A stretch of DNA of 64,000 nt from Riptortus pedestris (GCA_019009955.1 CM032231.1:44870001-44934000), one strand, 5' to 3'. Shown: positions 33,986-44,773, counted from the stretch's first letter. Numbers and translations: made by a program. The notes: a model not told the origin generated them from the letters alone.

Positions 33986-34126
33986 TTTATATTGAGTGTG
34001 GTGGTAGGAATCGGCGGGTAAAGAAAAGAGGGCCTGTTAAATTTTCTTGATCTCCAAATAAGAAGAGAGGGGAGAAGTCCGATTCCTACCACCACACTCA
34101 ATATAAAATGTCGGGATTTACTTTTC
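33972..34126. repeat. Inverted repeat at the 5' end of the Penelope-like copy
   Basis: A ~45-bp sequence (AAGTAAATCCCGACATTTTA ... GGTAGGAATCGG) at 33972-34016 recurs inverted at 34080-34126 with a spacer of about 60 bp. Both arms are RT-coding sequence, so the element is joined to an inverted piece of itself. This structure has been reported for Penelope insertions. Confidence 0.8.
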
Positions 34127-34329
34127 TGCAATATATTACTTTTTTGAATGCGAACTGAATAGTGTACAAGATATGAGTACTGAAAATGAGTCAAATGCTA
34201 AAAGAAACAGTCTGATATTTCTACAGGCTGATTTTGTACATTTATTATCTCCGAATCTCCTAGTATTGCCTCCGAAAGAGCGTTTGATATTTCATATTAT
34301 GAACATTTCTTTTAGCATTTGGCTAAATT

Positions 34330-34806
34330 ACAGTATGGAGATCTTGTAGCTAAACCTTGTGGTACTCCGTTCTCCTGTAGAAAACTATCAGAAAAACTAG
34401 TTCCAATCCTGACTTTCAAATGTCTATTTCTTAAATAATTTTTAATAAAGTTAAAAATATTTTCTGGAATTCTTGAATCAATTAAGTTTGTGAGAATTAT
34501 TTGCCGCCAAACAGGATCATAAGCCTATTCAATGTCCAACGCTACTTCTTTTATCAAATCTATATTTAAGAATGCATTGAAGATGTCATTCTCTAGCTTT
34601 CTCAGGTGATGCATGGTTGAATGGGGTTCTTTAAAGCGACATTGAAAAGTAGACACCAATTCGGGATGATCTAAGGACCAGTGAAGTCGTAGATTCAAAT
34701 ATTTTTTTAGTAGCTTATAAAGGCAGCCAGTGAGTCGGTAATTGAAAGAAATCGTGTTATCCTTGTCAAATTTAAGGGCTGGAATGAAAATGGATTCATT
34801 CGAAGA
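34330..34806 (-). pseudogene. Non-LTR reverse transcriptase fragment (Jockey/I-like)
   Basis: Minus-strand translation from about 34806 reads SNESIFIPALKFDKDNTISF then NYRLTGCLYKLLKKYLNLRL (RT motif 0/1 region, usually SYRPISL). Then come FQCRFKEPHSTMHHLRKLEN, LDIE-stop-AYDPVW (motif A, Lys codon changed to TAG), RNRHLKVRIGTSFSDSFLQE and NGVPQG (motif B). Sequence identity fades after that, and the YADD box is absent. The frame is open apart from the TAG. Confidence 0.8.
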
Positions 34807-34929
34807 TTAAGGATATAGTCTATTCTCACAATTTTTTGGTTTTCAAGTTTTCAACTCCCTAGTGTATTAGGGAGGTACAGAGTTTTATGTAAATAGTCAC
34901 CTGTAACAACTTATATTTTATCTAAACCT

Positions 34930-35073
34930 TAATAATTTTCATTTATAACCTTGTTCATTTATTTTGTTCTTTGTTGTGTTCCATTTTTATATTTTGATTT
35001 TCATTCTTGTTTTTTGAGTTATATTTTGTTTTTTGAGTTTCATTTCCGTTTTTGTGCTCCATTCAGGTTTTAT

Positions 35074-35121
<48 letters not shown>

Positions 35122-35690
35122 CGCCTTTTGTGATCTATTTCCTTTTTTTCTTTTTGCTTTCCAGTTCTGTTTTGTGTTGCGATTCTTTTTCTTTCCCATC
35201 TCTGTTTTTCGTGATTTTTCTCTGTTTTGTGATCCTTTTAAGTTTTGTGTTCCTTTTGTGTTCTACGAGTATGTTCCTTTTCTGGTTTTTGTTCCTTTTA
35301 CGTTTTGTGTTCCTCATCCGTTTGATTTTTTACTTTTTCTGTTTTGTGTTCCAGTTCTGTTTTGTGTTCCATTTCTGTTTTGTGTTCCATTTTTGTTTTG
35401 TGTTCCATTTCTGTTTTGTGTTCCATTTCTGTTTTGTGTTCCATTTCTGTTTTGTGTTCCATTTCTGTTTTGTGTTCCATTTCTGTTTTGTGTTCCATTT
35501 CTGTTTTGTGTTCCATTTCTGTTTTGTGTTCCATTTCTGTTTTGTGTTCCATTTTCTGTTTTGTTTAATTTTGTTAATTGTTTTGTTTTCATTTGAGTTT
35601 TGTTCTGTTTAGTTTTTTAAGTTACGAAGCTTTTGCTTAGAGCAACATCGCCAACGCTTTGAAGCTCCAATAAATAAATAAATAAAAAAT
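34930..35690 (+). mobile_element. LINE-A 3' UTR copy with poly-T and 18-bp minisatellite
   Basis: T-rich sequence with TTTTGTGTTCC motifs, a long T homopolymer at about 35073-35117 and an 18-bp tandem array. It ends with the LINE-A terminus GCTTAGAGCAACATCGCCAA, CGCTTTGAAGCTCC and AATAAATAAATAAA. The many open frames here (60-187 codons) translate the repeat. Confidence 0.72.
35334..35562 (+). repeat. 18-bp minisatellite in LINE-A 3' UTR
   Basis: The unit TGTTTTGTGTTCCATTTC is repeated about 12 times with almost no variation. Its length is a multiple of three, so long repetitive open frames appear on both strands. Confidence 0.85.
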
Positions 35691-35939
35691 AATTTATATT
35701 GTAATACCTCACTAAATGGTTAAGGACAGAGGTAATTCTTTTAACATTTTGCAACTCATTCCGTCTTAAGTGAGTCCGTGTTCGTAAGAGAGTTTTTGTT
35801 CATTCAGAGTAATTACGTCATTTAGGAGTTTATCAAAAGGATTACTAATTGGCCGAGGTGCTGACACTATTAAATTATTATATTTGACAACGGAAGGATC
35901 AAAAAGGTCAAACACCTCCACTCTTAATACTTCTTTATT

Positions 35940-35992
35940 ACAGGCAAAGTACTTTCGGGGCGAACCGTCCCATCATCAGTGCTCTAGAGTTG
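35940..35992 (-). ncRNA. Hammerhead ribozyme-like motif, left arm
   Basis: Minus strand: AGAGCACTGATGA, stem II GGGACG-GTT-CGCCCC (one mismatch), GAAA, AGTACT. It differs from the right arm at one position in the small stem III (GTAC versus GTGC). Confidence 0.68.
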
Positions 35993-36049
35993 GTCCCTAT
36001 TGAGCCGACATCTCAGTCTCGCCGGAGATGTCGGCTCAATAGGAACCAA

Positions 36050-36100
36050 CTCTAGAGCACTGATGATGGGACGGTTCGCCCCGAAAGTGCTTTGCCTGTA
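36050..36100 (+). ncRNA. Hammerhead ribozyme-like motif, right arm
   Basis: Plus strand: AGAGCACTGATGA, stem II GGGACG-GTT-CGCCCC, GAAA, AGTGCT, then TTGCCTGT. Stem I is short (GCA/TGC plus a wobble). It has the same core organisation as the motif at 32944-32993. Confidence 0.68.
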
Positions 36101-36205
36101 ATAAAGAAGTATTAAGAGTGGAGGTGTTTGACCTTTTTGGTCCTTCCGTTGACGATGGACCTCTACCAGCCAGCACAAATCCAGAGTCCAGAGTATTATA
36201 TTTGA

Positions 36206-36835
36206 AAATTGAGGAGTGTAATTTTCTGGGCTTGACGGAAGAACATCAGATACAACTATTTAACAGTTCCTGGTCCTTTATCAATATTCCAAGTTAAAAA
36301 TATCAATCCCGGAGCTCTTTCCCATATTCTTGGGATAGAAAGAAAATGAATTTCCCTGCTAAAAGGAACAGTGGCCGAAGAAAATGCCTATCATTGTTTT
36401 TAGCGTGGTCTGATAAAGCGGCAGTATATCATCTGCATATATAGTAAGTAGAGAGGAAAGATATTGGGAAGGGCTGGTGGAAGTAGAGCCGATAGCCGGA
36501 GCAAGTAAAGTGCTTCCAATCGTTTTTCAAACTTGAAATATTACTGTGATATGAAAAAGGCCAGCCTGACAGCTTGCCCTTCCCCCTTTTCTAGCCATAT
36601 ATTCTTCTAGGGGCATAAATAAATTTCGGGAGTACTTATGTCCGGCCAGTGTGAGCTCCTACATCACATTCTAATATGTATAGTTGTTACGTCCAACGTG
36701 TAAAGTGGGGAAACAGAGCGGTGACATTTATATTGCGTGTGTCTTGTCGTACCACCGAAGCCTCAGCAAGACGACTGCGTAAAATCTCGGTTTGGATAAT
36801 TTTGTTATGTCAACTCAATTCAAAATAGAGAAAGC
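36206..36835. other. Unassigned sequence
   Basis: Moderately complex DNA without an identifiable gene or known repeat. Confidence 0.4.
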
Positions 36836-38251
36836 TCAATTTTCCCCTTAAGGGAAATCAGCTATTGAGGTCGTATTCATGACGCGAGTTTTGAAAATTT
36901 TCCTTAAATGTCCATTGATCCTACCCAGGAGATGACTAAAATGAGGTCCATTCAAAATTATATATATCTATATATATATATATATATATAAAATTGTAAC
37001 CTTTGTCTGTACATTGATTTTTTTCGCGAAATTTCACGATAACTTGTCGTTTCACATGCCATAGACACCATAACTGCATTTTGTTTCTTTCGTGTCTGGT
37101 TGTTTGTTTGTTACATTTTCACGCATAAACGGCTGAACCGAATTTTATGAAACTTGGTATGTGTATTACTACTAGCCTAACTTAGACTTTAGGCTATATT
37201 AATATTCTCTAAGACGAACAGGAGTGGGGGTTATAAGGGAGTCCTGAAATTAAAAATAGCGATATTTCGTTTCCTATTGCTTTTTCAGCAAATATGCACA
37301 TAAAAAAAGTTGTTTATTTTGTTATTTAGAGTAACTTTTGTTATATGCGTTTTTGCCGTATACGGAAGTATAAATGAGTTATATGCTAAAAACTACTGCG
37401 GAAGTCAACAATTTTATTTGGCACAAAAGACTCAACCGAGCTAAGCCAAACTCGGTATGTGAATTAGTACTAATGCCTTCCTTATAATAAGCCATACTAA
37501 CATTTCTAGGGACGGGCAGGAGTGGGGATTATATATAAGGTCTGAAATTAAAAATAGCGATATTTCGTTTCCTATTCCTTTTTCAGCAAATATGCACATA
37601 ACAAAAGTTGTTTATTTTGTTATTTAGAGTAACTTTTGTAATATGCACTTTTGCCGTATACGGAAGCATAAATGAGTTATCCGCTATAAACTAAAGCGGG
37701 AGTCCACAATTTTATTTGGCACTAAAGACTCAACCGAATTAAACCAAACTCGGCATGTGAATTACTACTAACGCCTTCATTATAATAAGCTATACTAACA
37801 TTTCTAGGGACGGGGAGGAGTGGGGGTTATAAGGAGGGCCTGAAATTAATAATAGTGATATTTCGTTTCCTATTGCATTTTCGGCAAATATGCACATAAC
37901 AAAAGTTGTTTATTTTGTTATTTAGAGAAATTTGCTCAACACTTCTTTTCGATATGAACTACCAGGTACCTGACCTGAAAAAATTATGCCAAATGTATGT
38001 CAATATTTTCTCCTTAATAATTCAAATCTATGCATAATGCACAGGAGACGGGAAATATGACAATATGCAGGACAGTGAAGTCTTACATAAAAAAATAATT
38101 TTATTATTAACAAATGCCAACAACGGGTATTAACCCTAAACACTGGAACGGGTAAATGTCAAAATATTGTGCAAAGTAAAGCCTTGCCAAAAATATACCA
38201 TCACCATTCAGCCTCAAATGAATTCCCGAGCGAAGCCGGGTATCTGAGCTA

Positions 38252-38293
<42 letters not shown>

Positions 38294-38763
38294 CTGTTAA
38301 CGCTCTAGCGGTCGCAATTTTTGTTCGATCGTTACCAAACTTCATATTTGATCGTTTTATGTAAAAAGAAAGATCAAGTTCGTTAATGACTGAAATCGGA
38401 CAAGTGGGAGGGGGGGTTTAGAGGAGGGATTTTCGAAAATTCGAAATATCTCCGTTGTTTTGCATTGGATCTAAAAATTGTATAGAATCAATCTCATTGC
38501 AAATTAAATTTAAATATTGCTTCATACATTTATTCTGTATCTTGAATATTAACCGAGATATTTGCATTTGTATTGTGTGTGTGGTCGGCAGGAATCGGCT
38601 ATGTTCGGGACTTTCCGCCGAGAGCTAGTGCGGCCGTTTCCGTAACTATTTGTCCTCCTGAATAGTTTAATACGACTGTTATTATTAGGTAGATTTCTCT
38701 ATTGTAAAACTTCACGTGGGAAATCTGCTTAGTTTACGCAGCCCCTGCGTGACGGACTTTTAA
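36836..38763 (+). mobile_element. HINE-like repeat (short subfamily) split by a Helitron
   Basis: The 5' half has TTTCCCCTTAAGGGAAATCA, CAGCTATTGAGGTCGTATTC and GATGACTAAAATGAGGTCCA, running into ATATATAT at 36960. The 3' half resumes after the Helitron with a TA array (38253-38290), TTTGTCTGTTAACGCTCTAG, CGGCAGGAATCGGCTATGTT, CACGTGGGAAATCTGCTTAG and the perfect hairpin ACGCAGCCCCTGCGT. Removing 36967-38252 leaves one continuous, nearly complete copy. Confidence 0.85.
36967..38252 (+). mobile_element. Non-autonomous Helitron inserted in a TA array
   Basis: Begins TCTATATATATATAT after A (36966). It ends hairpin CCCGAGCGAAGCCGGG, TATCTGAGCTAG, then T (38253): the TC/CTRR ends and A-T target of Helitrons. 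Internal ~300-bp direct repeats start with AAAAAGTTGTTTATTTTG-type sequence near 37305, 37607 and 37907. No Rep/Hel protein is encoded. Confidence 0.82.
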
Positions 38764-39597
38764 TATGATTAAGTGCAATAATAATGACACCAGACGCCAT
38801 TCATATATGCCTTCAGTTGTTATTGATAAATCTATTAAGGTATAAGAAAATTGGTAATTTATATAAAGGATTAGAACCGCCAGTATAGATGATACTGTTG
38901 TTATACCTGTCGGTGGAGGCCGTCGTCACTGGCTGATGGTCGAGTACAGCTGGCATTGTGCTATCGATGCGATGGCACCATCTTCAAGCCCATCAAAAAG
39001 TTGTACTGAGCAAACCTTTACTCGATCTTCAGCCAGTGAAGACGGTCTCCACCGACAGGTATGACAAAGTTATAAGAAAATTACTTGTTAACAGATTTAT
39101 CGCCTTTCGCAGCTCTCTCCAGTTGACCTCATCAGTACTCTAATATTACCTTTCGAAACTCTTGAAGATAGCATTAGTCTTGTAAAAAAAAAAACTAATG
39201 TTAAAATCTATTGTCAGCAAGCTTATAGTTTGTGTGTATCTTTATGTTGTCGTCTATGGTAAACTCCAGTTACATCAGGACTTCACCTTGCTTTAGGGAT
39301 TTCAATTTTTCATTTTGAGTGCCAAAACAGAATTTCGATCAAGCGCTAATTCTCTTATTTCTTAGTATTTCAAAATAGGAGTATTGGCTTATAATAATAT
39401 ATTAAATGAGATTTAATTAGGCATATCCTAAATATTTTTCTTATATTAATTTAAGGTTCACCCAATCTCATCTCAGACTTGAACAAGACGGCTGTCCTGT
39501 AGAATCGGGTGTCGCATTTTTCTCTAGTAAGAAGTAGACTCAGTACATGATTTAATGAATCAGCCATGAAATAAATCTCTATCCACTAGGATATCGA
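38764..39597. other. Unassigned sequence around the fold-back
   Basis: No gene is seen. The only structure noted is the fold-back at 38903-39062. Confidence 0.4.
38903..39062. repeat. 160-bp fold-back repeat
   Basis: Arms of 43 bp (ATACCTGTCGGTGGAGGCCG... at 38903-38945, and ...GGTCTCCACCGACAGGTAT at 39020-39062) match at 39 of 43 positions around a 74-bp loop. A related single arm occurs at 10062-10098. It could be a MITE or part of a retroelement terminus. No convincing target duplication was found. Confidence 0.55.
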
Positions 39598-39740
39598 ACT
39601 CATAACATATTATTTATTTATAATACATCAGTTTACAGCATAAACCCATACTGATGGGGTGTCGGTTACATAATGCATTAAAAAATATGATCCAGTTACT
39701 TGGGGTACAAACAAAACACATTAGAAACAATACAGGAATA
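39598..39740 (-). mobile_element. Non-LTR retrotransposon 3' terminus, minus orientation
   Basis: Minus strand: CCCCATCAGTATGGGTTTAT, GCTGTAAACTGATG, TATTATAAATAAATAATA. The small hairpin (CCCATCAGTATGGG) and AAATAAATAA tail are typical of arthropod LINE 3' ends. Coding sequence of the element was not recognised upstream. Confidence 0.5.
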
Positions 39741-41429
39741 GTAGCAATAAAATAAGATATAAATCAAGAATAAAGTAATATTAATTGTTTTACAAAACAA
39801 ATAAGGATAAAATAAAAGACCAATAAACAACAATAAAGAAAGACAACATAGGAATTAAATAATCTTACAGTATCCAACTCAGAAACAAAAATTAGAACGA
39901 AGCGAAACCAAAATAATTTAAATATTTTAGACAACGGAATATGTGTACTTATATTTAAATATAGCAAAATAGAAATTAAAAACTAAATAATACATTTTCT
40001 AATTTTTAAACAATTAACTATGCATAAGAATATATTATGTAATTGGTCTTCTGTACGAATACATAATAATGCTACAATATTAATAGAATTAAACAAATAT
40101 TTTTCAATAAAATATGTCCTAAAGTAATTATTTATTTGGCATTCAAGGAAAAAGAGAGAGAAACAGTCATCCTTAATTGCAAAGGGGCAAGGTTTGTCAA
40201 CAGCGAAATTAAAACATTGCACATTATAAAAAATTCTATTTTGCTTGTCAGCAGCCATTCTTACTTGGGCTATATCTTTTCTTGTTTATATGCTTTATAT
40301 GTGTCCGCTGGATATATTCTTCTCCAAAATTCAAACAACTCAGATGTCTATAAATAGAGATGTTTTGATTTAATGATGCTTTCAATGTCCAAAGAAAAAA
40401 GATGATTTTGGAAACCTGAAATTAGAAATTCTTCTTTTTTTGAATTTGGCTGTAATCGCGCTCTAGCCAAAGGTGTTTTCCAATCACTGCAAGATACTTC
40501 TTCAATTTTAGGGCCCAATTATAAGGAACAGACTGTGGTTACAGAGCCGTATAAGACATGCTTTAGGGAGTTCACTATCAGACATTATCCAAATCTTTAG
40601 CCTCGAATTCTACAAAATACTCTGAACTGCACATGGATACGACCGGTTACCAGGCGGACATAACTGTTGGGTGTGTTCCTGGGCAAATGAAGGTGTCTCT
40701 TTAAAAAAAATCAATTGAAGCTTTTCTAGGATCGCTGTGTGAACTCATAACATAATGTTATCAAAGAATGCCAACTCCTTGTCTCATTTCTAAAATTTCA
40801 TTGAATTCTGCTGATAAATAGGTCATTTAATTTGGTTAACACAAAAACGTAGAATTCACTGCTAAATAATTAAAAGTATAAAATACATTTTTTCTCATTT
40901 ATTTTCCATAAGAATAAATTATTTATAGTGAAAATAAATAAACAAAATATTTATTTTACAACACTGTGGAGTATTGCCAACTCTTTTTCATGGAATGTTG
41001 AAGTAAGGAAAAATTCCTACTTCATTTAAGGACGGCTGTCTGTTTAGTGCTACATTACGTGGCAAAACTTCTGCAAGGGTCTTGCAAAAAGATACTTCAA
41101 ACTTTTGCTTGGAGGTTTTTTTTTCATTTTTTACTGTCGTGAAAATTTCATACTTCGTTTATTTCTCCAGCGGCTTAGTCCACTATATTATTCTGTTGGA
41201 ATATCTTAGAAAAATATTCTCTAGAAATTATTGTTAAATATAACAATATGAATTTATCAACTTTATTTTTCCATTATCAAATGATCACGTATATTCAGAT
41301 ATCTAATTGGGATACCAATAATGATAATAGAAAATAACTCAATTCCAGAATTCTATTTTTTTGTTTCCAAGGGTAGAAAAAATTAGGATTTGATTAGTTG
41401 TTGTTGGTGGTTTTGTAGATTATTATTAA
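39741..41429. other. Unassigned sequence, possibly decayed LINE on the minus strand
   Basis: It lies upstream (minus strand) of the LINE-type terminus, so part of 39741-40700 may be old LINE DNA. The 73- and 91-codon frames at 39983-40357 oppose each other and carry no recognised domain. 40700-41429 holds nothing identifiable. Confidence 0.4.
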
Positions 41430-41458
41430 GATGTATATATATATATATATATATATAT

Positions 41459-41493
<35 letters not shown>
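41430..41493. repeat. (TA)n microsatellite
   Basis: TA run with one AG interruption near 41460. Not within a recognised HINE-like copy. Confidence 0.8.
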
Positions 41494-41496
<3 letters not shown>

Positions 41497-41579
41497 GCGG
41501 AAAAAATTATTAATTTCAACATCTTTTGTTTTAAGTTGTTTAATTATTTCACATGCATTTTCATAATGAGTATATTATT

Positions 41580-41683
41580 AGTTCATTTCCCTTGAGGTAA
41601 ATCAGCTATTGAGCTCGTACTCATGATGCAATTTTCGAAATTTTTCTTCAACTGTCGATGACGAAAATGAGGTCCGTTCAATA

Positions 41684-41721
<38 letters not shown>

Positions 41722-42541
41722 CTGTTACCGTTCTAGCGGTCGCAATTATTGTTTAATCGTTAGCAAACTTGATATTTAGTCGTTTTATGTAAAAAGAAAG
41801 ATAAAGTTCGTTAATGGCTGGAATCGGACGAGGGGGAGCAGGGTTTAGATGGGAAGAATTTTGAAAATTCAAAATATCTCCGTTACTATAAGTCGGATCG
41901 AAAGGTGTATAGAATAAATCGTATGGCAAATTATATGTACTATAAATATTGTTATATACATTTATTCTCTACCTTGAATATTAACCGAGATGTTTGCATT
42001 TTTCAGTTTTCAGTCTTCTGTAAACCCCCCACTACTACTCGCGTTACGTAAACAATACTCTGTTATATAATAAACCTCATTATTCGACGATTAAATACAA
42101 AATATTGTTTTCCTAAAACCGTTATTATACGAGATCCATGCAAATATGTTCTTGTATCCCCCCCCCCCCCCCGTGAGTCTAACCAAGAATTTAAGTCTGA
42201 TAAAATTTGTAATAAAATTTATTGATTCATTATAAATTACCGTACTAGATATAGTATATAGTTTTCAATAAAATGAATATATTATATTCTGATATATTTC
42301 AGTTATAGATTTTCTTTCCGACACCGGAAAGATAAACAATAACTGAAAGCCGTTAGCAGCCCTATTTGTTTCCATTTGAGACGCTTCCCGTTGGAAGGGT
42401 AAAGATTTCTTATTAGCGTTTGTATTTATTCACCTAATATTCACAGTGGTGTTGTGTTAGCAGTTTATAGGTTTATCTATTATTAAATTTCAAGAGAGAA
42501 ATCTGCTTAGTTTACGCAATCCCTGCGTGACGGACTTTTTT
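41580..42541 (+). mobile_element. HINE-like repeat, long subfamily
   Basis: TTTCCCTTGAGGTAAATCAG, CTATTGAGCTCGTACTCATG, a (TA)n array at about 41685-41717, and TTTGTCTGTTACCGTTCTAG. The long middle follows with ATACGAGATCCATGCAAATA and a poly-C tract at about 42160-42173. It ends in GAGAAATCTGCTTAGTTTAC and a mutated hairpin ACGCAATCCCTGCGT. Confidence 0.75.
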
Positions 42542-43838
42542 GTTTCATTAAAGTCCAGACGTTAAGGTACTTTCCTACCTTCAAGTGAATCAAGTTGTAA
42601 CCAACTTCTGCCGAATGATCAATCAAGCTTATCACCTTTTGCAGATTGAACATAATTTACCTGCTTATTTCATGTAATCTGTAATAGTTATGGATGCTAC
42701 AGTCATATTTAGATTAGAAAATATCCTGCAACGCTACTTGCGATTCCAAACAAAATCATCAAAAATTGTAGTCGTTTTGGTTCTCACCTGACGAATTGGA
42801 AACATTATTTTAAGTAAATGAGCAGCTCAAACTGGAATTAAGTATGAGGCTATCAATGAGACCAACGACTCTGTAAAGAGGCTTACACGAGACTCTTAAT
42901 TTAAAATTGGGGTTCAAAATTATTAATTGGCTTCAATAAAAATAAAAAATTAGTGTTTCAGCTAATGAACAAAACTAAAATATTTATAAGGAAAAGTTAT
43001 TGAGACATTAATTCTCTTTGTAAACGCATATTCTTTCATTGAGTATTATATATTGCCATTAATGATCATGGTTCAACATAAATCATAATTCAAATATATA
43101 AATAAAAAAGTTTAAATTCATTAACGTAATGGCATGTAAAGTAAATATGTATAATGAATTTACTAAAAAAAAAATTATAAACGTTTAATAATATATGAAT
43201 AAAATAGTAATATAGAAATATTTGACAGATGTGATGTATGTTTCTAAGATGGGGTTCTTTTTCATTAATACAAGGCTAGTGCGTGTAATATTTTATATTT
43301 ATATCGTCAAATGATTAATTATTTCAGATCCTTGCGACTGAAGTTAGATTTTTCCCTCTCGGACTTTGAAGTAAAATTTATGGTTTATTTTTTTCTTTCG
43401 GAAATGATTCTGCGTAAGAGATAATGAAGTCATTAAATACTCATTATAAATATTGAGTTATTACTATTTTATCTTTAAAATAAGAACTGTATAAATTGAT
43501 ATAGAAACATTTTTTTCTTGTTATTCTCATTTCTTTGGAAAATTTACAACTTTTGATTTTCTTTGGAAAATATTTATTTAATATCGTATGTTATAATGTT
43601 TTATGTAATTTTGGGCAAGTCCAGAGTTACGTAAGGTGAATTTTACATTACACTCATATTGTCGAATTTCTATAAATAGTCCACTTTCATAGGCTACTGG
43701 AGAGATGGAGAGATTCTATAGAACTTTTAACTCGGTTGGATTTCCAACTATACATCTTGATGTCCTTATTGTTGAACAGTCTCATTCCGAACCTTTGCGT
43801 GGCCTTGTGTCTGTCTTTCTCGCTTAGCTTTATTGATA
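42542..43838. other. Unassigned AT-rich sequence
   Basis: No gene or repeat recognised. Confidence 0.45.
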
Positions 43839-44773
43839 AAGTCCGTCACGCAGGGGCTGCGTAAACTAATCAGATTTCCCACGAGAAGGTTTACAATAGA
43901 TAAATATACATACAGGGAACACTACCGTGAATGCTCAGTAAATTTACAATACAAGTTAATAGTCTCTATAACGGAAAGCAGCTTAATTGTAAACAAACAG
44001 GCCAGCCAGCTTCGTAGCGCTGCATAGATAGACCGGAATGACTAACAATTAATGAAATATATCAGAATATAACATATTAATTTTACTGAAAACAATTTAC
44101 TAAAGCTAGTGCTGTAATTTGTAATGAATCAGAATCAGTTTTATTTCAATCACTCAAATTTTAGTAATCCGTAAAGAAAAGAAGGGCGGAGGGTCAACAG
44201 AACGTGTCTTATATCTCACAAAGAAAAATAATTCAATGAAAACAATACTTGGCACTTAGGCATCGAATAATGTGGTTTATAATATAAGAGAGTCTTGTAT
44301 ATGTAACACAAGTAGAAGTGGGGGTTTACTGATGGCTGAAAACTGAAAAAAAGCAAGTATCTCGGTTAATCTTCAAGATAGAGAATAAATTTGTATAACA
44401 ATATTTATAGTACATTTAATTTTCAAAAAGATTTATTTTATACACTTTTTCAATCCGACTTATAGTAACGAAGATATTTCGAATTTTCAAAATTCTCCCC
44501 CTCTAAACCCCACCTCTCCCTTGTCCGATTTCAGCCGTTAACAAACTTGATCTTTCTTTTTACATAAAACGACTAAATATCGGGCTTGGTGACGATCGAA
44601 CAAAAATTGCGACCGCTAGAGCGGTAGCAGACAAATATATATATATGCAGTTTTGAACGGACCTCATTTTCGTCATCTACGTACTAGGTAGGATTGATGG
44701 ACATTTGAAGAAAAATTTCGAAAATTCCGTCATGAGTACGACTTCAATAGCTGATTTCCTTTAAGAGAAATCT
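43839..44773 (-). mobile_element. HINE-like repeat, long subfamily, minus orientation, both ends
   Basis: Hairpin end AAAGTCCGTCACGCAGGGGC, TGCGT, then CAGATTTCCCACGAG. Next comes the long middle (AACACAAGTAGAAGTGGGGG, ATCTCGGTTAATCTTCAAGA, CCCCCTCTAAACCCC), then CGACCGCTAGAGCGGTAGCA, with the TA array reduced to about 6 units (44636-44647). GATGGACATTTGAAGAAAAA and the distal palindrome CCTTTAAGAGAAATC complete it. It shows that the family persists with a very short TA array. Confidence 0.78.

Larger units (their letters stand above)
32890..34126 (-). mobile_element. Penelope-like retroelement, 5'-truncated, with GIY-YIG and hammerhead-like 3' end
   Basis: Minus-strand coding for the end of the reverse transcriptase and the GIY-YIG endonuclease (33245-33985) is followed downstream by non-coding DNA containing a hammerhead-like motif (32944-32993). 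The combination of RT, C-terminal GIY-YIG nuclease and a hammerhead in the flanking terminal repeat is the hallmark of Penelope-like elements. The 5' side ends in an inverted duplication of its own sequence. Its exact 3' end was not determined. Confidence 0.82.
35876..36205. mobile_element. Palindromic Penelope-type unit with two head-to-head hammerhead motifs
   Basis: A 306-bp insert (35888-36193) is flanked by the perfect 12-bp duplication TATTATATTTGA (35876-35887, 36194-36205). Its left arm (35888-36013) and right arm (36024-36151) are near-identical inverted copies of ~127 bp separated by a ~10-bp loop. The left arm begins exactly at the duplication, and ~42 bp of further sequence follows the right arm. 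Each arm contains a complete hammerhead-like core. No coding capacity. It is probably derived from the terminal repeats of a Penelope-like element. Confidence 0.75.

Noticed and set aside
35033..35612. 186-187-codon frames and minus-strand MEHKTE / NGTQNR repeats
   Set aside because: The 18-bp repeat is a multiple of three, so several frames on both strands stay open; no domain and no gene context.
38930..38960. Hammerhead-like CTGATGG in the fold-back loop
   Set aside because: The core is CTGATGG rather than CTGANGA and no GAAA follows a stem.
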